Source of the DNA: Rhynchopus euleeides
Taxonomy: Eukaryota > Euglenozoa > Diplonemea > Diplonemida > Diplonemidae
Reading direction: 5' to 3'
DNA length: 64,000 nucleotides
Assembly (NCBI GenBank): GCA_963210315.1
Contig: OY723317.1
Span: 496,001 to 560,000 of the forward strand
The first letter of the stretch is position 1. Each line of letters begins with the position of its first letter. Positions 1 to 8,079 of the stretch are shown here, one piece after another. The translations under genes were made by a program, and so were the position numbers. Below the pieces are notes generated by a model that was given only the letters and a program-made list of their open reading frames with translations, ran no database searches and was not told where the DNA came from.

Positions 1-1482
1 CTGCGCCCTCACCCTCCTGGCGGGGCTCTCCAGCTCCACAACTCGGAACGCCTGCTGCTGCTGCTGCTGCGGTGCTGGCGGTGGGACCGGAAGGCAGAAC
101 ATCCAGTCAAACCCTCTGAAAAACTCCTCCCTCTTGAGAGCCGCAAGCCCCGTGATACGCGACCCACCCGGCAGCAGCAACCCCTCCAGGCACCGGAGAC
201 ACTCCGGCGAAATCCCCTCCGGAGGCACCAGAGACCCGCCCTGGTGTGGGGCCCCCCCCTCCCACTCCGGGGGCCGCCCCGTGAGGAGGTAGTGCAGGAC
301 GGCGCCCAGGCTGAACCAGTCGTCGTCCCCATCGGGGGAGTGGAAGGGGGAGAGCTCTGCGGAGCGGCGGCGCGCCCTGGAGTAGATCGTGCGGATGCCC
401 ACCCCGGTGAGGACGGCGCAGTGCGACTTGTCGAGGCGGATCTTGCAGGGGTGAACCCCTCCGTGCGGTGCCAGCCCGTCCTGCTCCAGCTGGTTCACCG
501 CCTCTGCCAGCTGCGCAATCTGATGCTTCGCCCTCTCCTCCCCGACACACCCCCTCAGGGTGTGCGGCAGCCAGTCCGCCACAACCCAGCCCTGAACCCC
601 CGCACCCCCCTTCCTACTCCGCGTCGTCGTCGCGTAGTGTATGGTGTTGAGGTATTTACACCTCCGGGTCGTCTCCACCCACGGCTGCATGTCAATCTCT
701 CCTGCAGAGGGATGGGCACCTCCACCGCCTGCCGACGCCCCTCCGCCCCCGCCCTCCAGGGGGAGAAACCGGCTTGTCTGTTTCCGGACAAGAAATTTCG
801 GAGAGATGAGACGAGCCGCGACGTGGTGGCCTGACAGAGCTGCCCGTCGGATGGATCCAAAACTGCAAACCGTCACCTCGTTGGTCAGGAGGAGCTGTTT
901 GATGGAGTAGTCCCCAAAGGTGGAGAGGTGAGCGGTGTCGTCTGGCTCTTGAGAGAGGACCGCGGCGGGGCCTGCCGTGGTGATCGCCTCCAGCCAGTCA
1001 CCCGGGGAGTCGGTGTGGAGCACCGCGACTGTCCCGTCGGAGAGGCAGAGCTTCAGGGAGAGGTTGGGCTCGACAGCCAGCTCGCCCAACGGGATGATGT
1101 CCCCAGGGTAGCCAGCTCCGCCCGGCTCGCGCCTGCGGGAGAAGTGGATCAGCGAGTCGCCCCACAGCTCAAACCACCGCGATTTGTAGAGGACTGCCTC
1201 CTCAGGCCCCTCTGCAGCCTGGTACGTCTCCAGCTGCACCCACCCCCTCATGGCACAACCCGCCTCGCCACCAAACCCCGGTGGGGGGACCTGCGGCCCG
1301 CCATCTGTCCTCACGGGGTGCCTTGCCAGGTTTGGAGCATCCGATAGGAGGTCACCGCCTGCACCTCCCAGCGACGAGTGGGCGGTGGGGTCGGTGTGGC
1401 GGTGCGGGGGGTGGGGGTGGTGGCGGTGGGGTGGTTGGTCCCCCAGCCCGTCGTCGGAGAAATCCCCTTGCTCAGATTCCAT
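1..1482 (-). CDS. PH domain plus kinase-fold protein, probable pseudokinase (3' end outside window)
   Basis: One reading frame stays open from ATG 1482-1480 to the left edge (494 codons, no stop), so the C-terminus is missing. Residues 1-75 are Pro/His/Gly-rich. Residues about 77-172 read as a pleckstrin-homology domain: RGWVQLE opening, KSRWFEL core strands, and a C-terminal helix with the invariant Trp (W163, DWLEAI). Residues about 189-460 have a protein-kinase fold: FGDYSIKQLLL start, VVADWLPHTL hinge region, DDDWFSLGAVLHYLLTG (W389) matching subdomain IX, and an ISPECLRCLEGLLLPGGSRI/FFRGFDW C-lobe end. The catalytic residues are absent: the VAxK lysine is R224, HRD is H340-G-G, and DFG is G360-V-G. 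PH domains usually bind phosphoinositides or proteins, so a membrane-recruited scaffold or allosteric regulator is inferred. PH-then-kinase order recalls AKT-type AGC kinases, but I cannot assign the family. A Gln6 run (472-477) follows the domain. A Gly/Ala linker at about 245-263 could instead be a small intron. Confidence 0.8.
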   Translation of the reverse strand, partial: MESEQGDFSDDGLGDQPPHRHHPHPPHRHTDPTAHSSLGGAGGDLLSDAPNLARHPVRTDGGPQVPPPGFGGEAGCAMRGWVQLETYQAAEGPEEAVLYKSRWFELWGDSLIHFSRRREPGGAGYPGDIIPLGELAVEPNLSLKLCLSDGTVAVLHTDSPGDWLEAITTAGPAAVLSQEPDDTAHLSTFGDYSIKQLLLTNEVTVCSFGSIRRAALSGHHVAARLISPKFLVRKQTSRFLPLEGGGGGASAGGGGAHPSAGEIDMQPWVETTRRCKYLNTIHYATTTRSRKGGAGVQGWVVADWLPHTLRGCVGEERAKHQIAQLAEAVNQLEQDGLAPHGGVHPCKIRLDKSHCAVLTGVGIRTIYSRARRRSAELSPFHSPDGDDDWFSLGAVLHYLLTGRPPEWEGGAPHQGGSLVPPEGISPECLRCLEGLLLPGGSRITGLAALKREEFFRGFDWMFCLPVPPPAPQQQQQQAFRVVELESPARRVRAQ

Positions 1483-2430
1483 GTGTTGTGGGGTGGGGTG
1501 GCGGGGTAGGGGCGGGGGCGGCTAACCCGTCGTGCACCCCCCGTTTGTTTTTTTCCCGCGTTGTGTGGGGGGGAGGAACCCCTCCCGCCCCCCTCCCCCC
1601 CTTGTCACAGCAAAAATAACTGTGGGAGTGCCAGTCTGGACCACTCTTTTCTGTTGTACACTGCCACCACGTGTAAGAGAACTCGTTAAGAGGAAGAGTA
1701 AGAAATGTGTATGGGTTGGTAGTGGTGGTGGGGTAGGGGGGTGGGGCGTGTGGGGTGTGGAGAAGACACAACACCCCCGCTGTTGAGGGTGGGGTGGTGG
1801 TGGTGGTGGTGGTGGGGGAGTCTTGCTCGGGGGAGGGGGAGGTCAGGTCATCCAGGTCTGCTTGTAGTATCAGTTCGCGTGCGGAGGGGCTGGAGCGGGG
1901 AACAAAGAGACACAAATCCTGCTGTGAGTTGTGCGGTGTTTCCCCTCAGCCCCCCTTCCAACCTTGCGTATTGCAAGTGGTAGTAAAAAGAAAAACACGA
2001 CAGGTCAGATCGCCCGTCCTTCCTCGACCTCACGACTCCCCCCTACGCACCTGCGGTGCTCAAACAAGTTTGTGGTGGTGGTGGTGCTTGGGGTGGTGGG
2101 GCGAAGGAGGAGGAGGGGGAGGGAAAGGCTAGGGGTGGGGGGGGTACGGCCAGCCCCCTGCAGTCTCACGGCGCTACGAGGGCTAGAGAGGAACCACCGT
2201 GTCTCACGTGAAGCCCTTGGGGGTTATAGTTATTTTTTTGCAGGAATACACAGCCTCGTTTTGTTCGCACGAAAAAGATTCGGGGGGGGAGGTGGGGGTG
2301 GGGAGAGGGGGGGGCAGCGTTCGATACCCTGCTGCAGTGCACACACTGCACGCAGTTTTTCGCCAGCAGGTGAGCACTGTTGGTCGTACAAAAAAAATAA
2401 CAGAGACTCGCCACCAGGGCTGTTCCTAAC
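1483..2430. other. intergenic, G/T-rich low-complexity DNA
   Basis: This is the 5' flank of the minus-strand PH/kinase gene. It is dominated by GGT/GGGGTG-type low complexity on the plus strand. Short reading frames here have homopolymer-driven composition and no recognisable domain, so I see no gene. The promoter must lie here, but I could not pick out a core element. Confidence 0.5.
1791..1816 (+). repeat. (GGT)n microsatellite
   Basis: About eight uninterrupted GGT triplets lie within a larger G/T-rich tract. Similar shorter GGT runs lie near 1410-1435 and 2070-2090. Confidence 0.9.
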
Positions 2431-2661
2431 TGGGGGGCTTGTTCCCCACTTTCAGGATTCTGAACTTTTTTTCTAAGAATTTTTGTAAGGGAAAAAAAAG
2501 TTTTTTTCTAAGAATTTTGTTAGGGGAATTTTTTTCTAAGGTTGTTTCGCAGAGGAGAAAACTTTTTCTAAGTTTTCCCCAGTCGACAGGGCGCGCACAA
2601 GGATGGAAGGGAAGTCTGTCCCCCGTACCGTTCGCCTTGCTGGCCAACTGGAGAGCCAGAC

Positions 2662-2713
2662 GTTCACTACCGTGGCCTCCGGCGGCTGGGGGGCTCCGCC
2701 CCCCAGACCCCCC
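2662..2713 (+). repeat. 52-bp GC-rich repeat, copy 1
   Basis: This is nearly identical to 2833-2884, 171 bp downstream in direct orientation. Each copy contains a self-complementary core (GGGGGGCTCCGCCCCCC) that can form a strong hairpin. Confidence 0.9.
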
Positions 2714-2832
2714 TGTGGCGTACGTCTCGTACTCAAGCCCTTCGAATCCCATCAGGTCGGGGTCCAACCACTCCAGTCGCCTCTGAGGACGCAGCCAACT
2801 CGCACAGAATCTGTACGCCCACACGAACAGGT

Positions 2833-2884
2833 GTTCGCTACCGTGGCCTCCGGCGGCTGGGGGGCTCCGCCCCCCAGACCCCCC
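2833..2884 (+). repeat. 52-bp GC-rich repeat, copy 2
   Basis: Second copy of the unit at 2662-2713, differing at one visible position (GTTCGCTACC against GTTCACTACC). It keeps the same hairpin-forming GGGGCTCCGCCCC core. Confidence 0.9.
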
Positions 2885-3639
2885 ATGTAGCGTGTGCCCG
2901 TCCATCTATCTCACTTCCCCGGGTACAGTGCAGCGTAGGAGGTCAGCGCCGCATCCATGAAGCGCTTCTTCGAAGCCTGACTGACATCGGACAGGAGGTC
3001 GGGCTTCCCCACCTGGGAGGTACACTTGCCGCGTTCGCGACATGCGTGACACACGACACGCTACCTGAAACGTGAGTGTGCCTTGCTAACACGGGCATTT
3101 CAACGGTCTGCCGACGACCGTTCCCCAAACCAGTAAACCAGCAGTTTTGGAAAATCGGAGAGATCACCCTGCTGCGCTGAATATGGTGCGCACCACTGCA
3201 AAAATCCCCGGGAGCTTTTGGGCTTTCAGACCTGAAGGGGCCAGCACGTGGGTGGCGTCGGGGAGTGGCAGCTTTGTAACTGTCCTCCAGCTGCTGGCAT
3301 GTCCAGCCCTGCGAGAGTGCCAAGGTGTATTGAGTCCCTGCGGAGCACAACCCCCGATGAGAACGAGTGCCAGATGATCCTCATTCATTTTCAGCTGTAA
3401 CGCGCATGAGGGGCACTCTCTGCCGCAAGCATCTCTGGGCATCACTCAAGAGCTGTCACATGATGACGCGGAGAGAAATCAGAGAAAAAGTCCCGCCTGA
3501 CGGGCACGCGCCTGGAAACTGTGGGGGGGCGAGCAAAAAATCCCTTGTAAAAATTCTTAGAAAAAACCTGGTTCCCCGACCCAAAAAACCTGGAAAAAGG
3601 GCTCGTTCCCCGCCCAGGCCTGCTCGCCACACCTGAAGT

Positions 3640-4700
3640 CTTTCTGTCGCAACGGGTGATACCGCGTTTCATTTTGTGCCGCCAAACCCTTTTTCACACC
3701 TCTGACAGAGAGTCTTGACTTCATGCCATCGAATGATGGTGTTGGTGGGGGAGCTGCCAGAGCGGGGGGTTATCTTCTTCAGAACAAATTTTTTTGACGG
3801 GGGAGATAGATGTTTCTTTTTAACAACGGGGAGGGAGAGGGGCGGGAGGGGGGTCTAACTGAGATCACAGCAAGGGCCCACGAGGGGCTTGGGCCTCCTC
3901 CCCGTGGAATATCTAAAGTGTGTGGAGTTGAGGGGGGGGGGGTGTGTGGAAGGCAGAAAAAGGGAATGCAGGTCACAAGACGAGCTGTGTGTGTTGATCA
4001 CTTTTTCAGGTGGGTTAACCCTGCACGGGCCATAGCCCACCCCCGCTGTGAGACAGAGAGTGGCGTGATCATCTATAGGCTTGGAGTAGAGGTTGGTGGC
4101 TGACCTGCTCCCAACCAGGTGCCACCGACACCTTATTTTGGCATCATCATCGACAACCAACACGTCCTGAGGGACGGAACAATCAGGGCTGGAAAATGCG
4201 CCTTTTTGGGGGTGTTTTTTCGATAGTCGACAAGTTTCAGAAAAAAATCGCGATTTTATCTCTCACAGTAACAGAGGAGATGTAGGACATCACCTAAAAA
4301 AATGGAAGTTGGCACGTCTACCCCCTTCCCTCTTCGGCACCCGCTGGGCGAAGGAATCGACTCTGTACTGTTTTGCTGTGTGTCGGGGGTTTGCACCGAG
4401 GAACCTCTGGTGTTGCCTCCTTACCGTTCGATCGCAAAGGGTGGCACGCACAACACCCAGCATACTGGCACCTTTCTTTAGCACCGAGCCCTGCAGATGC
4501 CTGTTCAGGGTTTTGCACAACGCAGCAGCACAGCAGCCTGACCGGCCCATTCCCCCCGCCCCGGTTTTGCGGCCCTGGAAAGGACTCATGTGGGGCCACA
4601 GAACAAAAATATAAAACCAATTCCGGCATCAGGTATTCTGGCATCAGGCAGGCAAGGCCTGATGGGTTTGCAACATCTCTAGGGCATATCTGCGCACGTT
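3640..4700. other. intergenic region, no gene seen
   Basis: Short overlapping reading frames exist on both strands, but none has a recognisable domain or a consistent frame. A/T-rich words near 4215-4255 (including AAAAAAATCGCGATTTT, with a palindromic centre) and G-runs are the only structure visible. Confidence 0.5.
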
Positions 4701-4702
4701 TT

Positions 4703-4867
4703 ATTGTTCGTTCCAAACGACACGAAGACCGGAGGGGGGGGGGGGGTTTTGTTAGGTCAGTTCAAAGACAAACGCTGCTTCTGTGTGGCAGGATGCGCAT
4801 GTCCCCTCCCACGTCCTGCCTGCTGTTCGTTCCAAAGAACACGAAGACGGGGGAGGGGGGGGGGGGG
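4703..4867 (+). repeat. direct repeat pair with poly-G tail, about 123 bp apart
   Basis: The segments at about 4703-4742 and 4826-4867 share TGTTCGTTCCAAA, then ACACGAAGAC, then a run of ten or more G. The second copy runs directly into the left end of the inverted-repeat element at 4871. Confidence 0.8.
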
Positions 4868-4870
4868 TTA

Positions 4871-5240
4871 GGGGGGGTCAAATGCCACCCTTTTACGTGG
4901 ACAAACACGATTTTTCAAAAAACCGGCGCAGAGGCCCCAAAGCCCCCGTAAACCCTCCAAACCCCCCCAGATCGGTCCGGAAACCCATCGAACCCCACTT
5001 TTCCACCATTCCGGGCACCTCAGGTGCCCGAATTGGGGTACCTAAATTTTGTGACACCGTTTGGTACCGGACAGTGCCACTGTGTGGGAGGTTGGAAAAG
5101 AAAATGCCCCAACACACCACATCTGAGGGTTGCAATGCATGTTGCTTGCCAACCACGTCATCCGGTGGGTGTCAGGCGCTATGTAGGTGGCATTAGCCAG
5201 GTCTTCGATGAGTTCTGGCTTGTATATGTACCTCCCTGCC
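4871..5240 (+). repeat. Element A left arm
   Basis: Left arm of the large inverted repeat, matching the reverse complement of 5659-6017. It contains a short internal palindrome (GGGCACCTCAGGTGCCC, one central mismatch) that is kept in both arms. Confidence 0.9.
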
Positions 5241-5658
5241 ACCATGCACCGGGAGGCTGCCTGTAGGTACGGAACAGTCCAGATGGTCGTGTGATTCCTG
5301 TGCAGCAGTGCTCCACAACCGGGATGTGTTGACAACGACTGTTGCAACACGAGCTGTACATTCCGGGAACACACGAAGTGCGCTGTCGTGGTACCCATTG
5401 TGCCAGAATTGGTACTTGCTGCGGTCTACTTTGCCTGGCCCAAGAGCACTGGTACTGAACAGTGCAATATGCGTGGCGAGGTGAATGCAACGGAAGCGCG
5501 CAAAGTCAATACAGCTCTCGGATGGCGGGTGGTGGTGTCACTAGTGTGTGACGTTCACTCGAGGATACAACGCATCACAATGAATCAGCAACCGTGGACC
5601 GAGTACAATACGCTCTCTGTGGCTGGTGTGGGGGACAAAGGCAGTGCCTGTGCCGCAG

Positions 5659-6017
5659 GCAGGGAGGTACATATACAAGCCAGAACACATCGAAGACCTG
5701 GCTGATGCCACCTACATAGCGCCTGACACCCACCGGATGACGTGGTTGGCAAGCAACATGCATTGCAACCCTCAGATGTGGTGTGTTGGGGCATTTTCTT
5801 TTCCAACCTCCGACACAGTGGCACTGTACGGTACCAAACGGTGGCACAAAATTTAGGTACCCCAATTCGGGCACCTGAGGTGCCCGGAATGGTGGAAAAG
5901 TGGGGTTCGATGGGTTTCCGGACCGATCTGGGGGGGTTTGGAGGCTTTACGGGGGCTTTGGGGCCTCTGCGCCGGTTTTTTGAAAAATCGTGTTTGTCAC
6001 CCCCATTTGACCCCCCC
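5659..6017 (-). repeat. Element A right arm
   Basis: Right arm of the inverted repeat, matching 4871-5240 in reverse complement. It lacks about ten bases next to the outer G-run that the left arm has. Confidence 0.9.
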
Positions 6018-6019
6018 TA

Positions 6020-6835
6020 GGCATAGGGTGCGGGCGATTCGCCTATCGCCCTATATTCGCCCAACCGGGTTCGAGCCCCGATTATCGCGTATCGAATCGC
6101 CTTATCGCCCATTATCGCCCAATTATCGCCCGATTATCGCCAAATTATCGCCCAGTATCGCCCGTTTTCTTTCACACTTTCTGAAGGGGTCTTCAGCTAG
6201 TGGTGAGTGGGTTACCGCTCTACTGACCCTGGGTCCCACAGGGCCCTGTGACCTCGTCAACAACTGGGCCAAGACCTAGGATTCTGCATCAGAAATCAGC
6301 TTCTGACCACTGACGTCATGCGGGTGGGTCATTTCCTCGGTCAAAACCCACGTGAGGAACTGGGCATTGGCCCAGATCCTGACCTCGCTCAGGACCTGCT
6401 CACTCGCCGTTACTAGGAGCACTCGTGAGCATGAAGCGGGTCCACCTTAGTGTTGAAGGAGATGCGTGGTTCTAGTGTAGTCGGTCTGAATGGGAGGAGA
6501 TGCACTCCGTACGTTTGAGATGACTCATTGCAGAGCCCACAGGAAGCTTCACGGCTGATCTGAGACCTGGGGCGGTTCTGACCCTGGTCACAGAGTCATG
6601 ACCCACTGAGAACACTGGAGCAGAGGGCTTGATCTAGGTCAGGAACCGGGTCTTCACTGAGGCAATGACCCACTCACCACCTCAGCAGTGATCTGACGTC
6701 CCTGGCCGGGCCATTTTGCCCCCAAAAATACGACGGAAAAATTATCGCCCACTTATCGCCTTGACAGAATGGGCGATAATGAGGGCGATAATTTTTGCGA
6801 TTTGGGCGATAACCGAATCGCCCGCACCCTATGCC
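6020..6835. mobile_element. Element C: inverted-repeat element (816 bp) with TTATCGCCC subterminal arrays
   Basis: The termini are perfect inverted copies of GGCATAGGGTGCGGGCGATT, preceded by TA at 6018-6019 and followed by TA at 6836-6837. Both TAs are shared with the neighbouring elements. Inside each end lies a cluster of the nonamer TTATCGCCC: many copies in plus orientation at about 6075-6165 and in reverse complement at about 6740-6815. Further in, the two halves stay imperfectly complementary (for example GTGGTGAGTGGGT near 6200 against its complement near 6680). There is no coding potential. Subterminal nonamer clusters resemble transposase-binding repeats, which is an inference. Confidence 0.8.
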
Positions 6836-6837
6836 TA

Positions 6838-7721
6838 GGGGCATAGACCCCGATAAGAGGGGGTCGGGGGTCGGGGGGGTCAGGGGTCGGGGGTCGGGAG
6901 GGGGTCCGAGGGGGTCGCCTTGAGGAATTTGCCTGAATGGGGACCACCAATGAGGGGTGTTCATAGGCACCCCATGGCCAAAATGACCCCACTGCGATCC
7001 GCACAAACTCCAAACATTCAAAAGAACGGGTTTTTGAAAAACCCGAGGAGGGGGTCGGGGAGGGTGCCGCTGGGTGGGTGGGTAGGGTGGCATGGTGTGT
7101 GCCTCCCAGGCATCTCCTCCCACGACTATCCCTGGACCAGACCCACATTTCATGAGTGAAACTTGGTACTTCTATCCACGAAATGACCCAGTAGTCCCAA
7201 ATATTCAAAAGGACGGGGTTTTGCAAACCCTGTGTGGGGGGGTCGGAGGGGGTCGGGAGGGGGGCCGACCCCTCATACTCCGACCCCCCAAGTTTGCAAC
7301 CCCCCATTTTCCGACCCCTGAGAAATAGTGCAAAAGTTCCGACCCCCAAGTTTCAGACCCCCATTTTCAGACCCCTCCGACCCCCCGTATTCCGACCCCC
7401 GAGAACAATGGGGGGTCGGGAGGGGGGCCGACCCCCTCTGACCCCCATATCCGACCCCTCGATTCCGACCCCCGGGTTTCCGACCCCCATTCTCGACGAG
7501 GACCACCTCTGCATTTCAGGGGTGTTGTGTGGCACCTACACCAACAAAGTGACCCCACTACGATCCGCACGGAGTCCAAACAATGCAATAGAGGGAGAAA
7601 CCCGCGTTTCCTCGGGAAAAACCCAGGGTTTTTCCCAGATATTTGGGGGGGGGGTCTTTTATAAGAGGGGGTCGGGGGTCGGGTGGGGTCAGGGGGTCGG
7701 ATTCTTATCGGGGTCTCTGCC
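6838..7721. mobile_element. Element B: TA-flanked element (884 bp) rich in GGGGGTCG
   Basis: Left end GGGGCATAGACCCCGATAAG and right end, in reverse complement, GGCAGAGACCCCGATAAGAA form imperfect terminal inverted repeats of about 22 bp. TA lies at 6836-6837 and 7722-7723. The interior holds repeated GGGGGTCG or CGACCCCC words at about 6860-6910, 7240-7500 and 7665-7705. It also holds three diverged direct copies of a roughly 90-bp unit (about 6960-7055, 7162-7240, 7530-7600) that share TGACCC near the start and a TCCAAA/TCCCAAA word. No transposase or other gene is seen. Confidence 0.7.
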
Positions 7722-7723
7722 TA

Positions 7724-8079
7724 GGGGGGGGGGGGGTGATAGGGGGTGTGACTAAAGGGCGGGTCTACATCCCACCCCACCCCACCCCTCCCCGCAGGCA
7801 CTGTGCCACGTTTCGTTTTCAGGCACAGATGAAAAAGAGCCTCTACGCTTGTGGGGTCACACATCAACCCTAGGGGCACCTGTTCGGTGGGGACCAAGCC
7901 AGCTAACCTACCTTTTAAGCCCATACAGGCAAGCACCCACCCGCTGTGTGCACAACACAGCCGAGAGGGGCACAGCCCCGCATACATAAAAATCACAAAC
8001 CGTACCCGCCTGTGGTACCGGTTCCAGCTCATGGACCCCTCCTCCATCCACCCTCCTCCACGACCAGGCCGTGCCACGG
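7724..8079. other. poly-G tract, then 3' flank of the next gene
   Basis: A G-run directly follows element B (7724-7736). The rest precedes the stop codon of the minus-strand gene at 8080 and should contain its 3' untranslated region. I did not identify a polyadenylation signal with confidence. Confidence 0.5.

Larger units (their letters stand above)
2466..3566. repeat. imperfect inverted repeat pair flanking about 1.1 kb
   Basis: The stretch 2466-2491 (core TTCTAAGAATTTTTGTAAGG) reappears in reverse complement at 3541-3566 with about two mismatches. Further copies of the TTTTTTCTAAG word lie at about 2507-2570. The two ends also share a GCTYGTTCCCC word in direct orientation (near 2437 and 3600). 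The interval may be a decayed mobile element. I could not define clean ends or a target duplication, and it contains no convincing gene. Confidence 0.45.
4871..6017. mobile_element. Element A: long-inverted-repeat element (1,147 bp), TA-flanked
   Basis: The ends read TA|GGGGGGGTCAAATG ... CATTTGACCCCCCC|TA, with TA at 4869-4870 and 6018-6019. The arms are 4871-5240 and 5659-6017, and I count only about six substitutions over some 345 aligned bases, plus a length difference near the outer end. The 418-bp middle is not palindromic and encodes nothing recognisable. No transposase is present, so this is best read as a non-autonomous foldback or MITE-like element. The near-identity of the arms suggests recent formation or ongoing conversion. 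TA duplication is a hallmark of Tc1/mariner-type insertion, but that affiliation is inference. Confidence 0.8.

Noticed and set aside
1472-1915. Minus-strand frame upstream of the PH/kinase gene
   Set aside because: It consists mainly of Thr/Pro homopolymers from GGT microsatellites and overlaps the promoter side of the better-supported gene.
6055-6090. tRNA-like B-box (GGGTTCGAGCCCCG)
   Set aside because: No A-box, acceptor stem or anticodon arm around it. It lies inside the TTATCGCCC-rich end of element C.
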